A stretch of DNA of 64,000 nt from Desnuesiella massiliensis (GCF_001403615.1 NZ_LN879457.1:62001-126000); one strand, 5' to 3'. Shown: positions 8,275-16,999, counted from the stretch's first letter. Notes: generated by a model from the sequence alone, not told the origin. Program-made: numbers and translations.

Positions 8275-8317
8275 ATATTTGCTAAAGATAAGAAGAAAAT
8301 TCTACTTTAGCAAATAT
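8275..8317 (+). promoter_or_regulatory. 13-bp perfect hairpin between rpsD and rpoA
   Basis: ATATTTGCTAAAG (8275-8287) is an exact inverted repeat of CTTTAGCAAATAT (8305-8317) with a 17-base A-rich loop. It is not followed by a T-tract; instead two GTTGCC direct repeats and an A9 run lead to the rpoA SD. It may be an mRNA processing or partial attenuation site that adjusts rpoA expression relative to the ribosomal genes. Function is inferred. Confidence 0.55.
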
Positions 8318-8372
8318 AGAATCAGTTGCCCTCAAAATAAGGTTGCCATTAAAAAAAAAGGAGGGTTTGTGA

Positions 8373-9320
8373 ATGTTAGAAATTGAAAAGCCAAAAATTG
8401 AGTGTATAGAAGTTAGCGAAGACGGAACTTATGGTAAGTTTGTTGTAGAGCCTTTGGAGAGAGGATATGGGATAACTCTAGGAAATGCCCTAAGAAGAAT
8501 TTTATTATCTTCTTTACCAGGTGTTGCAGCTACTTCTGTTAAGATAGATGGAGTTTTACATGAATTCTCAACAGTACAAGGCTTGAAGGAAGATGTTACA
8601 GAGTTAATTCTTAACATTAAAGCGCTTGCCTTTAAGATGTCAGGAGAGGGTCCTAAGACTATATATATAGATGCAAAAGGGCCTTGCGAAGTAACTGGTG
8701 CAGATATAAGAACTGATGGAGATGTTGAGGTAGTAAACAAAGACTTACATATAGCTACTTTAGATGATGATGGTAAGCTATATATGGAGCTAACTGTAAA
8801 TAGAGGAAGAGGATATGTTTCACAAACTAGAAACAAATCAGATGATCTTCCAATAGGAGCAATCCCAGTTGATTCTATATATACTCCAGTAAAAAGAGTT
8901 AATTTCGCTGTTGAAAATACAAGAGTTGGTCAAATAACTGACTATGATAAATTAACTCTAGAAATATGGACTAATGGCACTATTAAGACAGAAGAAGCTA
9001 TAAGTCTTTCTGCTAAAATTCTTATAGAACATTTCAAGCTATTTATGACACTTACAGATCATGCAAATGATGTTGAAATAATGGTAGAAAAAGAAGAAGA
9101 TAAAAAAGAAAAAGTCCTAGAAATGACTATCGAAGAGCTTGATTTATCAGTTAGAAGTTATAACTGCTTAAAGAGAGCTGGAATCAATACCGTTCAAGAG
9201 CTTGCACAAAGGTCTTTAGACGATATGATGAAGGTTAGAAATCTAGGAAAGAAATCCCTTGAGGAAGTTGAAAGAAAGCTTAAGGATCTAGGCTTAGGAT
9301 TAAGATTAAGCGACGAGTAA
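8373..9320 (+). CDS. rpoA: RNA polymerase alpha subunit
   Basis: The 315-residue alpha subunit has the N-terminal dimerisation and assembly domain (GYGITLGNALRRILLSSLPG) and the C-terminal UP-element/activator-binding domain (ELDLSVRSYNCLKRAGINTVQEL, KVRNLGKKSLEEV), joined by an acidic/lysine-rich linker near residues 235-250. AAGGAGGG precedes the ATG. Length is standard. Confidence 0.98.
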   Translation: MLEIEKPKIECIEVSEDGTYGKFVVEPLERGYGITLGNALRRILLSSLPGVAATSVKIDGVLHEFSTVQGLKEDVTELILNIKALAFKMSGEGPKTIYIDAKGPCEVTGADIRTDGDVEVVNKDLHIATLDDDGKLYMELTVNRGRGYVSQTRNKSDDLPIGAIPVDSIYTPVKRVNFAVENTRVGQITDYDKLTLEIWTNGTIKTEEAISLSAKILIEHFKLFMTLTDHANDVEIMVEKEEDKKEKVLEMTIEELDLSVRSYNCLKRAGINTVQELAQRSLDDMMKVRNLGKKSLEEVERKLKDLGLGLRLSDE

Positions 9321-9332
9321 GGAGGTAAAGTC

Positions 9333-9674
9333 ATGGCAGTACAACGTAAGTTAGGTCTTCCAACAGACCAAAGAATAGCTATGCTAAGAAATCTTGTTAC
9401 TAGTTTTTTAAAGCATGGTAAAATAGAAACTACAGTGACAAGAGCAAAAGAAACAAGAAGACTAGCAGAAAAAATGATTACTCTTGCAAAAAGAGGAGAT
9501 TTACATGCTAGAAGACAAGTACTTTCTTTTGTAACTGAAGAAGAAGTAGTTAAAAACTTATTTGAAAATGTAGCTCCTAAATATGCTGAGAGAAACGGCG
9601 GATATACTAGAATGTATAAAGTAGGTCCAAGAAGAGGAGACGGAGCTGAAGTAGTTATACTTGAGTTAGTATAA
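9333..9674 (+). CDS. rplQ: Ribosomal protein L17
   Basis: Short-form L17 (113 residues): MAVQRKLGLPTDQRIAMLRNLVTSFLKHG..., ending YTRMYKVGPRRGDGAEVVILELV. AAGGAGG at the end of rpoA is its SD. It closes the alpha operon, followed by a hairpin terminator. Confidence 0.97.
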   Translation: MAVQRKLGLPTDQRIAMLRNLVTSFLKHGKIETTVTRAKETRRLAEKMITLAKRGDLHARRQVLSFVTEEEVVKNLFENVAPKYAERNGGYTRMYKVGPRRGDGAEVVILELV

Positions 9675-9692
9675 TTTTATTCACATCTAATA

Positions 9693-9727
9693 GGGGATTA
9701 AGTAAATACTTAGTCCCCATTTTAATA
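9693..9727 (+). terminator. Terminator of the alpha operon
   Basis: GGGGATTAAGTA and TACTTAGTCCCC (9693-9718) form a 12-bp stem with one G-U pair and a two-base centre, followed by ATTTTAAT. It lies 18 bases after the rplQ stop. The position matches where L17 downstream elements occur in Firmicutes, but the visible structure is a plain terminator. Confidence 0.85.
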
Positions 9728-9758
9728 TATTTACTGTATTTATTCTGTTATAAAAAAG

Positions 9759-9787
9759 TTTAAAGTTAGGCAAGTATAAGTTATAAT
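9759..9787 (+). promoter_or_regulatory. Sigma-A-type promoter for ecfA1-ecfA2-ecfT
   Basis: TTTAAA, a 17-base spacer and TATAAT (9782-9787). Transcription would begin near 9794, and the leader then folds an imperfect hairpin (9798-9827, AGAAA.TAGAT / ATCTA.TTTCT) ahead of the ecfA1 SD. Confidence 0.6.
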
Positions 9788-9867
9788 ATGTAAGTAGTAG
9801 AAAGTAGATATTTAAATCTAATTTCTAGTATTTATAATTTAGTTGTAGACTATCGGAGGAAGAGTAA

Positions 9868-10716
9868 ATGAATAATGTTAACATGATACAATGTGATAAT
9901 CTTACCTATAAGTATGTAAATTCTGAAGATAAGCTAGAAAAGTATGCGATAAATGGAGTAAACCTAGAAGTTAAAAAGGGAGAATTTTTAGTTATTTTAG
10001 GTCATAATGGATCAGGAAAATCTACCATGGCAAAGCATATGAACGCACTGTTATTGCCTAGCGGAGGAAAAGTATATGTGGATGGTATAGATTCCTCTGA
10101 TTTATCTAAGACTTGGGAAATAAGAAGCAGAGCTGGTATGGTATTTCAGAATCCTGATAACCAGATAGTAGCTACCATTGTGGAAGAGGACGTAGCTTTT
10201 GGGCCTGAAAATTTAGGAGTTCCTCCAGAGGAAATAAGAAATAGGGTAGATGAGAGCCTGAAGAAGGTTGGAATGTATGAATATAGAAGGCATGCACCAC
10301 ATCTTTTGTCTGGTGGGCAAAAACAAAGGGTAGCTATTGCAGGAATACTTGCCATGAGACCTAAATGTATAATTTTAGATGAACCAACGGCAATGTTAGA
10401 TCCTTCAGGAAGGAAAGAAGTAATAAGAACCATAAAGGATGTTAATAAGGAATATGGTATTACTATAATACTAATAACACACTACATGGAGGAAGCGGTA
10501 GAGGCAGACAGAATTGTAGTTATGGACGAAGGGAAAGTTAAGCTAGAAGGAACCCCTAAAGAAGTGTTTAGTAATGTTTCGCTAATGAAAAAGATAGGAT
10601 TAGATGTGCCCCAAGTAACAGAATTAGCCTATGAGCTTAGAAACTGTGGAATTAATATTAAAAATGATATATTAACTATAAATGAGATGGTGGATGAATT
10701 ATGTCGATTAAAATAG
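9868..10716 (+). CDS. ecfA1: ECF transporter ATP-binding subunit EcfA1
   Basis: ABC ATPase of 282 residues: Walker A GHNGSGKST, Q-loop FQNPDNQ, signature LSGGQKQR, Walker B CIILDEPTAMLDP. The Q-loop form FQNPDNQ is characteristic of EcfA1 of the shared energy-coupling-factor vitamin transporter module. It overlaps ecfA2 by 16 bases. Together with EcfA2 and EcfT it powers substrate-binding S subunits, none of which is encoded nearby, as expected for a group II module. Confidence 0.95.
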   Translation: MNNVNMIQCDNLTYKYVNSEDKLEKYAINGVNLEVKKGEFLVILGHNGSGKSTMAKHMNALLLPSGGKVYVDGIDSSDLSKTWEIRSRAGMVFQNPDNQIVATIVEEDVAFGPENLGVPPEEIRNRVDESLKKVGMYEYRRHAPHLLSGGQKQRVAIAGILAMRPKCIILDEPTAMLDPSGRKEVIRTIKDVNKEYGITIILITHYMEEAVEADRIVVMDEGKVKLEGTPKEVFSNVSLMKKIGLDVPQVTELAYELRNCGINIKNDILTINEMVDELCRLK

Positions 10717-11555
10717 AAAATTTAACTCATATATATATGCCTAATACACCTTTTGAGAAAAGAGCCTTAGATGATGTTAGCATGGAATTAAATGATGGTG
10801 AATTTATAGCTTTAATTGGTCATACTGGATCAGGAAAGTCTACTTTAATTCAGCATATGAATGGATTATTAAAGCCTAATCAAGGTAAAATAATAATAGA
10901 TGGAGTTAATATCGTTGAAAAAGGCGTAAAGCTAAGCCATATAAGAAAAAAAGTAGGACTTGTTTTTCAATATCCGGAATATCAGCTTTTCGAAGAAACT
11001 ATAGAAAAAGATATACAATTTGGACCTAAGAACTTAGGATTAAGTGAAGGGGAAATAGATAAAAGAGTTAAGAGAGCCATGAAAATGGTTGGCTTAGACT
11101 ATGAGGAATATAAGGATAAATCTCCTTTTGAACTTAGCGGTGGTCAGAAGAGAAGAGTGGCCATTGCTGGAGTTGTTGCCATGGAGCCAAAGGTATTGAT
11201 ACTAGATGAACCTACTGCGGGTTTAGATCCAAAGGGAAGAGATGAAATATTACATCAAATAAAGAACCTGCATAAGGAATATACTATGACCATCATATTA
11301 GTTTCACATAGCATGGAGGATGTAGCTAAGGTTGCTGATAGGGTAATCGTAATGAATAAGGGAAAAGCTATGCTAGATGGTACTCCAAATAAAGTGTTTA
11401 AAGAGATTGATCTATTAGAGCAAGTGGGTTTAGCAGCTCCGCAAGTAACTTATTTAGCTAATAAGCTATTGAATAGTGGATTTAATATATCAGAAGAAAT
11501 TTTTACTGTAGACCAAGCTAAGAATGCAATTCTTAAAATGTTGAAAGAAAATTAA
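10701..11555 (+). CDS. ecfA2: ECF transporter ATP-binding subunit EcfA2
   Basis: Second ABC ATPase (284 residues): Walker A GHTGSGKST, Q-loop FQYPEYQLFE (typical EcfA2), signature LSGGQKRR, Walker B VLILDEPTAGLDP. Start overlaps the end of ecfA1, implying coupled translation and a 1:1 complex. The two ATPases form the asymmetric motor dimer of the ECF module. Confidence 0.95.
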   Translation: MSIKIENLTHIYMPNTPFEKRALDDVSMELNDGEFIALIGHTGSGKSTLIQHMNGLLKPNQGKIIIDGVNIVEKGVKLSHIRKKVGLVFQYPEYQLFEETIEKDIQFGPKNLGLSEGEIDKRVKRAMKMVGLDYEEYKDKSPFELSGGQKRRVAIAGVVAMEPKVLILDEPTAGLDPKGRDEILHQIKNLHKEYTMTIILVSHSMEDVAKVADRVIVMNKGKAMLDGTPNKVFKEIDLLEQVGLAAPQVTYLANKLLNSGFNISEEIFTVDQAKNAILKMLKEN

Positions 11556-11579
11556 TGTTCAGGAAGGCGGAGTTTTTAG

Positions 11580-12380
11580 ATGATTAAAGATATTACTATT
11601 GGCCAATATGTTCCTGGAGATTCTTTTATACATAAGTTGGACCCAAGGACTAAAATATTAATATCCTTGTTATTTATAGTTCAATTATTTTTAATAAAAG
11701 GCTTTTTAGGATATATATTTGCTTTAGCCTTTATAGTATGTACAGTGGCTATAGCTAAATTATCACCTAGATATTTATATAAGGGCTTAAAGCCTGTATT
11801 TGCATTAATAACTATTACAGCTTTAATAAATCTTTTTATGATAGACGGAAAAGAGCTTATATGGGAGTGGGGATTTCTAAAGATATATAAGGAAGGACTT
11901 ACCACAGCAGTTTTTATGGTATTAAGACTTATCTTTTTAATAATGGGAACATCCTTATTGACCTTAACTACCTCACCAATAGAACTAACAGATGGCATAG
12001 AGAAGCTATTAAATCCCTTTAAAAAGTTAGGATTACCAGCTCATGAATTAGCTATGATGATGACTATAGCTTTGAGATTCATACCTACTTTAATGGATGA
12101 GACAGATAAGATTATGAAGGCGCAAATGGCTAGAGGGGCAGATTTTGATAGTGGAAACCTCATTAATAAGGCAAAAAGCTTAATACCTTTACTAGTACCT
12201 CTATTTATAAGTTCCTTTAGAAGAGCTGATGAGTTAGCTATGGCTATGGAAGCTAGATGTTATAGAGGAGGAGAGGGAAGAACTAGGATGAAGCAATTAA
12301 AAATGCATTCTAGGGATAGTGTTGCTTTTATAACCTTTTTTATATTAGCAATAGCCTCTGTTATGATTAACTATATATAA
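11580..12380 (+). CDS. ecfT: ECF transporter transmembrane subunit EcfT
   Basis: 266-residue membrane protein with the EcfT family start (GQYVPGDSFIHKLDPRTKIL), five or so hydrophobic segments and the two coupling-helix motifs with Ala-Arg-Gly: QMARGAD and EARCYRGG. It couples EcfA1/A2 to S subunits. The SD is AGGAAGGCGGAG. Followed after 13 bases by truA, an arrangement common in Firmicutes. Confidence 0.95.
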   Translation: MIKDITIGQYVPGDSFIHKLDPRTKILISLLFIVQLFLIKGFLGYIFALAFIVCTVAIAKLSPRYLYKGLKPVFALITITALINLFMIDGKELIWEWGFLKIYKEGLTTAVFMVLRLIFLIMGTSLLTLTTSPIELTDGIEKLLNPFKKLGLPAHELAMMMTIALRFIPTLMDETDKIMKAQMARGADFDSGNLINKAKSLIPLLVPLFISSFRRADELAMAMEARCYRGGEGRTRMKQLKMHSRDSVAFITFFILAIASVMINYI

Positions 12381-12393
12381 AATTGGTGGTTAA

Positions 12394-13128
12394 ATGAGGA
12401 ATATTAAAATAGTCTTAGAGTATGATGGAACCAATTATTTTGGATGGCAAAGGCAAACCAATGGAATAACAATTCAAGAAACCTTAGAAAATACCATATC
12501 CAAGATAACAGAGGAGTCAATAGGTATAATAGGCTGCAGCAGGACAGATTCTGGAGTTCATGCTAAGGAGTATGTAGCTAATTTTAAAACAATGAGTGCT
12601 ATTCCAGGGGATAAATTTAAATATGCCATTAACAGCAAGCTTCCTAAGGATATAGCAATACTTCATTCTGAAGAGGCAGACTTAGATTTTCATTCAAGAT
12701 ATAATTCTAAGGGAAAAACCTATTCCTATACCATATTAAATAGAAATATGCCAGTAGCTCTATATAGAAACTATGTTTATCATTTTAAGCATTCTTTAGA
12801 TATAGAAGCTATGAAAGAAGCAGCTAGGTATTTTATAGGAGTACATGACTTTGAGGCTTTTAAAACAAAAGGGAGCTCTGTTAAGACTTCTATAAGGGAT
12901 ATAAAGGAGTTATGTATTTACAAAGAGCAGGATCAGATTAAACTTTATATAACAGCAGATGGTTTTTTGTATAATATGGTAAGGATAATTGTTGGAACCT
13001 TAATAGATATAGGTTTATATAAAAATAGGCCTGAATATATTAAAGAGATAATATTGTCCAAGGATAGAAATAAAGCTGGTAAAGTTGTGCCTGCTAATGG
13101 ATTATGTCTAGAAAGAGTATACTACTAG
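12394..13128 (+). CDS. truA: tRNA pseudouridine(38-40) synthase TruA
   Basis: 244 residues: KIVLEYDGTNYFGWQRQ at the N-terminus and the catalytic loop GCSRTDSGVHA, whose Asp is the nucleophile for pseudouridylation of tRNA positions 38-40; conserved GFLYNMVRIIVGTL towards the end. It ends the ecf transcript; the next gene, rplM, has its own promoter. Confidence 0.96.
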   Translation: MRNIKIVLEYDGTNYFGWQRQTNGITIQETLENTISKITEESIGIIGCSRTDSGVHAKEYVANFKTMSAIPGDKFKYAINSKLPKDIAILHSEEADLDFHSRYNSKGKTYSYTILNRNMPVALYRNYVYHFKHSLDIEAMKEAARYFIGVHDFEAFKTKGSSVKTSIRDIKELCIYKEQDQIKLYITADGFLYNMVRIIVGTLIDIGLYKNRPEYIKEIILSKDRNKAGKVVPANGLCLERVYY

Positions 13129-13155
13129 TTTTTTTATGTAAATTGAAGAAATTTA

Positions 13156-13184
13156 TTGACACACTAGGTAGATTGTATTATAAT
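13156..13184 (+). promoter_or_regulatory. Perfect consensus promoter for rplM-rpsI
   Basis: TTGACA (13156-13161), exactly 17 bases, TATAAT (13179-13184): a full match to the housekeeping sigma consensus, as expected for a strong ribosomal-protein promoter. Transcription should start near 13191, leaving a ~108-base leader. Confidence 0.9.
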
Positions 13185-13190
13185 AAGTAA

Positions 13191-13290
13191 TGTTTGTAAC
13201 TATTAATTAATCGTGTATAAGATCCACTAGCCCCGGATCTTGACATAGAAGGAAAGCCTAGAAGGAAAACCGAATGTAAAGTTCAGGGAG
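13191..13290 (+). ncRNA. L13-type ribosomal leader upstream of rplM
   Basis: The leader between the promoter and rplM contains the stem AAGATCC (13219-13225) / GGATCTT (13235-13241) and a purine-rich tract with AAGGAAAGCC and AAGGAAAACC repeats before the SD. Position and size agree with the Firmicute L13 leader, thought to bind L13 and regulate rplM-rpsI. Identification rests on position and general shape, not on a covariance search. Confidence 0.65.
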
Positions 13291-13298
13291 GGAAAAAG

Positions 13299-13733
13299 AT
13301 GAAATCATTCAATGCAAAACCACAAGAAGTTGAAAGAAAATGGTATGTTGTTGATGCTGAAGGACAAACTTTAGGAAGAATGGCAAGCCAAATCGCATCA
13401 ATATTAAGAGGTAAACACAAACCAATATTTACACCAAATGTAGATACAGGAGATTTCGTAATAATAATCAATGCTGATAAGATTGTTTTAACAGGAAAGA
13501 AATTAGATCAAAAATTAATGAGACATCACTCATTATATCCAGGCGGATTAAAAGAAACTCCATACAGAACAGTATTAGAGAAGAAGCCAGAGTTTGTTGT
13601 TGAAGAAGCTGTAAGAAGAATGCTTCCAAAGGGAGTATTAGGAAGACAAATGTTAAAGAAACTTAAGGTTTACAGAGGAGCAGAGCATGATCATGCAGCT
13701 CAAAAACCAGAAGTTCTTGAACTAAAGTACTAA
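13299..13733 (+). CDS. rplM: Ribosomal protein L13
   Basis: 144 residues with WYVVDAEGQTLGRMASQIA and the C-terminal motif GRQMLKKLKVYRGAEHDHAAQKPE. L13 is an early 50S assembly protein. A GGGAGGG SD precedes the ATG. Co-transcribed with rpsI, 26 bases downstream. Confidence 0.97.
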   Translation: MKSFNAKPQEVERKWYVVDAEGQTLGRMASQIASILRGKHKPIFTPNVDTGDFVIIINADKIVLTGKKLDQKLMRHHSLYPGGLKETPYRTVLEKKPEFVVEEAVRRMLPKGVLGRQMLKKLKVYRGAEHDHAAQKPEVLELKY

Positions 13734-13759
13734 TAGGAAGCTGGAAGGAGGAATAAAGA

Positions 13760-14152
13760 ATGGCTAAGGTTCAATATATGGGAACTGGTAGAAGAAAGAA
13801 AGCTATAGCTAGAGTAAGACTTGTACCAGGTGAAGGTAAAATAACAATAAATAAAAGAGACATAGAAACATATTTCGGATTAGAAACATTAAGAGTTATT
13901 GTTAATCAACCACTAGTATTAACAGCAACAAAAGAAAAATTTGACGTAATTGTAAATGTACATGGTGGTGGATTTACAGGTCAAGCAGGAGCTGTAAGAC
14001 ACGGAATTTCTAGAGCTTTATTAAAAGCTGATGAAACTTTAAGACCAGAATTAAAGAAAGCTGGATTCTTAACAAGAGACCCAAGAATGAAGGAAAGAAA
14101 GAAATACGGTCTTAAAAAAGCAAGAAGAGCTTCACAATTCTCAAAGAGATAA
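13760..14152 (+). CDS. rpsI: Ribosomal protein S9
   Basis: 130 residues; GTGRRKKAIARVRLVPGEGKI at the N-terminus and the tail KYGLKKARRASQFSKR, whose C-terminal Lys-Arg touches P-site tRNA. SD AAGGAGG. Followed by a strong terminator. Confidence 0.97.
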   Translation: MAKVQYMGTGRRKKAIARVRLVPGEGKITINKRDIETYFGLETLRVIVNQPLVLTATKEKFDVIVNVHGGGFTGQAGAVRHGISRALLKADETLRPELKKAGFLTRDPRMKERKKYGLKKARRASQFSKR

Positions 14153-14164
14153 TTGTGTTTTTGG

Positions 14165-14196
14165 GAGAGAGGGAAACCTCTCTCTTTTGTTTTTCG
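14165..14196 (+). terminator. Terminator of rplM-rpsI
   Basis: GAGAGAGG-GAAA-CCTCTCTC (14165-14184) is a perfect 8-bp stem with a stable GNRA-like tetraloop, followed by TTTTGTTTTT. Confidence 0.95.
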
Positions 14197-14379
14197 AAAA
14201 TATCTGAGAAATAGAAGAGTATACTCATAGGTAGAGGGAGTACTTAGAGAACTAAAGGCTATTTTATAAAAAATTGCAGTAATTAAAAGAATATTCAGCT
14301 AAAAACAATGAACTTAGAGCCTACCATTAGTGGAAAGCATATTATTTAAATAAATTATACCAAAAATTAGGACGTAATA

Positions 14380-14439
14380 TTAAGATTAGGTTAAATTTAT
14401 TAAGTTCATATTAACAAAAGTTAAGAAATGAGGTATTAT
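14380..14439 (+). promoter_or_regulatory. Pho-box-like TTAA array and -10 element
   Basis: Five TTAA-type hexamers recur with near-helical period at 14380, 14391, 14400, 14411 (TTAACA) and 14421. The array stops nine bases before a TATTAT box (14434-14439) and has no good -35. PhoP of Gram-positive bacteria binds TTAACA-like direct repeats spaced about 11 bp and activates from just upstream of -10. The downstream gene is a phosphate transporter, so PhoP control is a strong inference. The rest of the gap (14197-14379) shows no gene. Confidence 0.65.
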
Positions 14440-14481
14440 TTTTAATGGTAATAATAAAAATATGATAATGGGGGAATTAGT

Positions 14482-16095
14482 TTGAACACATTTCAAATGG
14501 TAGTGGGTCTAATAGGCGGCTTAGGATTATTCCTATATGGTATGAAACTCATGGGAGATGGTCTTGAAAATGCCGCAGGAGAGAAATTAAAAGTTATATT
14601 AGAGAAGGTAACTTCTAATCCAGTGATGGGTGTGTTAGTAGGAACGGCTGTAACCGCTGTAATCCAGAGTAGTAGTGCAACTACAGTTATGGTGGTTGGG
14701 TTTGTTAATGCTGGGTTGATGAACTTAGCGCAAGCTGCGGGAGTTATTATGGGTGCTAATATAGGAACTACTATAACTGCACAAATGGTAGCTTTTAAGT
14801 TAGACCATGTGGCACCTATCTTTGTTGGAGTTGGCGCTGCTGTAGTTTTATTTTCAAAGGGAAAAAGAAGAAGAGAAATTGGAAATATTATTTTAGGCTT
14901 TGGTATATTGTTTATGGGTATGGGTATCATGGGTGATGCTATGAAACCTATAGCAAAGTCTCCACAATTTGCAGATTTTGTTGTTACTGTAGGGGATAAT
15001 TGGATTATAGGCTTAATAAGTGGACTAGCTATGACTGCCGTAGTACAAAGTTCTTCAGCTACTACTGGTATATTGATAGCTTTAGCTAGTACAGGACTTA
15101 TAAATATGCAAGTGGCACTTCCTATTATTTTTGGATGTAATATAGGTACTTGTGTTACAGCTTTATTAGCAAGTATTGGAACTTCTAAAACCGCTAGAAA
15201 AGCTGCACTTATACATTTAATCTTTAATATATTTGGAACTATTATATTCATTCCATTGATGAGACCACTTATAAATATTGTTGAAACTATAAGCTCGGAT
15301 TCTGTTCAAAGGCAAATAGCAAATGCTCACACTATATTTAATATAACAAATACTTTAATAATGCTACCTTTAATAAAATACTTAATAGCTATAGTTAATA
15401 AGTTAATAAAGGGTGAAGATGAAGTAGAAAAAGTAGGAGCTAAGTACATAGATGATAGATTACTTGAAACTCCAGTAATAGCAGAGGGACAAGTTATAAA
15501 AGAAACTATTAGAATGGCAAACAAAGCTAAAGAAAATCTTGAGATATCTATGAAAGCCTTTAATGAAAATAATGATGATTTAGTTAAGAAGGTTTATGAA
15601 AATGAAAAGATAATAAATGCTTTAGAACAAGATATAACAGCTTATTTAGTTAAGCTTTCTAAGACTGAATTATCTGATGAACAATTAGGAGTAGTAGCGT
15701 CCACCTTCCATATTGTTAATGATATAGAGCGTATAGGTGACCATGCTGAAAATATAGCTGATTTAACTAGTGAAAAAATAGCTAAGAGTTTTGAGTATAC
15801 TAACGATGCTATGGGCGAATTAAAACATATATATGATTATACCTTAAATGCACTTCAAATAGCTGTAGAAAGCTATGCTGCTCAAGATGTTAAAAAGGCA
15901 GAAAGCATTATGCCTGTGGAGCAAAGAATAGACGTGTTAGAAAAAGAGTTTAGATCAAATCATATAAAGAGACTTAACAATGGATTATGCAATGCTCATG
16001 CTGGTGCTGTATTTTTAGATATCATAAGCAACTTTGAAAGAATAGCAGACCATGCTACGAACATAGCAGAGAGCGTAATTAATAATGCAAAATAG
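14482..16095 (+). CDS. Na/Pi cotransporter family protein with PhoU domain
   Basis: 537 residues. The N-terminal ~300 residues contain two Na/Pi-cotransporter repeats with the paired signatures TAVTAVIQSSSATTVMVVGF and TAVVQSSSATTGILI and several membrane segments. Residues ~340-530 are a helical PhoU-like domain with two HxxxIERIGDHAENIADL-type motifs (DIERIGDHAENI; NFERIADHATNI). Predicted sodium-dependent phosphate uptake (NptA-like) with built-in regulation. Start is TTG after GGGGGAA. It stands alone, behind a Pho-box-like promoter and before a terminator. Confidence 0.92.
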   Translation: MNTFQMVVGLIGGLGLFLYGMKLMGDGLENAAGEKLKVILEKVTSNPVMGVLVGTAVTAVIQSSSATTVMVVGFVNAGLMNLAQAAGVIMGANIGTTITAQMVAFKLDHVAPIFVGVGAAVVLFSKGKRRREIGNIILGFGILFMGMGIMGDAMKPIAKSPQFADFVVTVGDNWIIGLISGLAMTAVVQSSSATTGILIALASTGLINMQVALPIIFGCNIGTCVTALLASIGTSKTARKAALIHLIFNIFGTIIFIPLMRPLINIVETISSDSVQRQIANAHTIFNITNTLIMLPLIKYLIAIVNKLIKGEDEVEKVGAKYIDDRLLETPVIAEGQVIKETIRMANKAKENLEISMKAFNENNDDLVKKVYENEKIINALEQDITAYLVKLSKTELSDEQLGVVASTFHIVNDIERIGDHAENIADLTSEKIAKSFEYTNDAMGELKHIYDYTLNALQIAVESYAAQDVKKAESIMPVEQRIDVLEKEFRSNHIKRLNNGLCNAHAGAVFLDIISNFERIADHATNIAESVINNAK

Positions 16096-16097
16096 GG

Positions 16098-16123
16098 AAA
16101 AAGCGACGGAAGTCGCTTTTTTT
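16098..16123 (+). terminator. Terminator after the Na/Pi cotransporter
   Basis: AAAAAGCGAC-GGAA-GTCGCTTTTTTT: 5 GC-rich pairs extended by A-T pairs, tetraloop GGAA, seven T. It begins two bases after the stop codon. Confidence 0.95.
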
Positions 16124-16247
16124 ATGTAATAATTAAATATTATTAAGAAATATGAGAATACTAATAATAGTTTTTTAAATAACTATTGTTTCCTAGATTT
16201 AATAACAATGAACTGTTAAACTCTGTGGAAAACTTTTAATTAAGGAG

Positions 16248-16319
16248 GTGAAACTGTTAGTAAAACCTATAAAAGAAAAAATTATAAATTTTCATAGGTT
16301 CTATATAACGGTAGAATAA
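16248..16319 (+). CDS. Possible 23-codon leader ORF coupled to cwlD
   Basis: A strong AAGGAGGTG (16242-16250) lies 70 bases before cwlD, which itself has no SD. The GTG (16248) or a CTG two codons later opens a short frame (ending FHRFYITVE) whose TAA overlaps the cwlD ATG as TAATG. This suggests that cwlD is translated by coupling from a leader peptide. The start codon overlaps its own SD or is a weak CTG, so the assignment is tentative. Confidence 0.35.
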   Translation: MKLLVKPIKEKIINFHRFYITVE

Positions 16320-16999
16320 TGAGAAAGAAGTGTAGAATAATTCTATTTACCTTACTTAGCATTTTATTTTTCAGTCCCCATATGAGCTTTGCCAAGACTA
16401 TAGAGAATACTAAGGATAAGATTATATTAATAGACCCTGGACATGGAGGAATGGACGGTGGTGCTGTATCAAAGAATGGGACTTTAGAAAAGGATATAAG
16501 TTTACTTATAAGCTTAAAAGTAAAGGGTTCTCTAGAAAAAGCAGGCTATAAGGTTTTTATGACAAGGGATGAAGATAAAGGTCTTTATGAGAATAAGGGA
16601 ACTGTAAGGAATAAAAAGAATCAAGATCTTACTAATAGATGTAAGATGAAGAAAGAGACAAATTGTGATATGTTTATAAGCATACATTTAAACATGTTTC
16701 CACAAAGTAAATATTCAGGGGCTCAGGTTTGGTATTCTAGAGAAGAGGAAAGTAAAACTTTAGCAAGAATTCTTCAAAAAAATATGATAGAAGATTTAGA
16801 TCCGCAAAACAATAGAGTAGAAAAGCCAGCTTTAGATCAATATAAGATATTAAGGGATGGTTATGATAAGCCAGGAGTTATAATAGAATGTGGATTTTTG
16901 TCCAATGAACAGGAGGAAGCAAAGCTTAAAACTGAGGAATATCAACAAAAAATAGCGGAAACTATAACTAAGTCTGTAAAGGAATATTATGGTAGGTAA
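16319..16999 (+). CDS. cwlD: N-acetylmuramoyl-L-alanine amidase CwlD
   Basis: 226 residues: a signal peptide or anchor (residues ~5-25) followed by an Amidase_3 domain. Zinc and catalytic residues are visible: His42 (DPGHGGMDGG), Glu57, His123 (SIHLN) and Glu190 (VIIECGFLSN). CwlD cleaves the peptide from muramic acid to allow muramic-delta-lactam formation in spore cortex, hence implies a sporulating host. Single-domain length fits CwlD rather than autolysins with cell-wall repeats. Confidence 0.88.
   Translation: MRKKCRIILFTLLSILFFSPHMSFAKTIENTKDKIILIDPGHGGMDGGAVSKNGTLEKDISLLISLKVKGSLEKAGYKVFMTRDEDKGLYENKGTVRNKKNQDLTNRCKMKKETNCDMFISIHLNMFPQSKYSGAQVWYSREEESKTLARILQKNMIEDLDPQNNRVEKPALDQYKILRDGYDKPGVIIECGFLSNEQEEAKLKTEEYQQKIAETITKSVKEYYGR

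Noticed and set aside
14493..15251. Long minus-strand frame (252 codons) opposite the Na/Pi cotransporter
   Set aside because: Low-complexity antisense reading of a well-supported transporter; codon pattern is that of the opposite strand.
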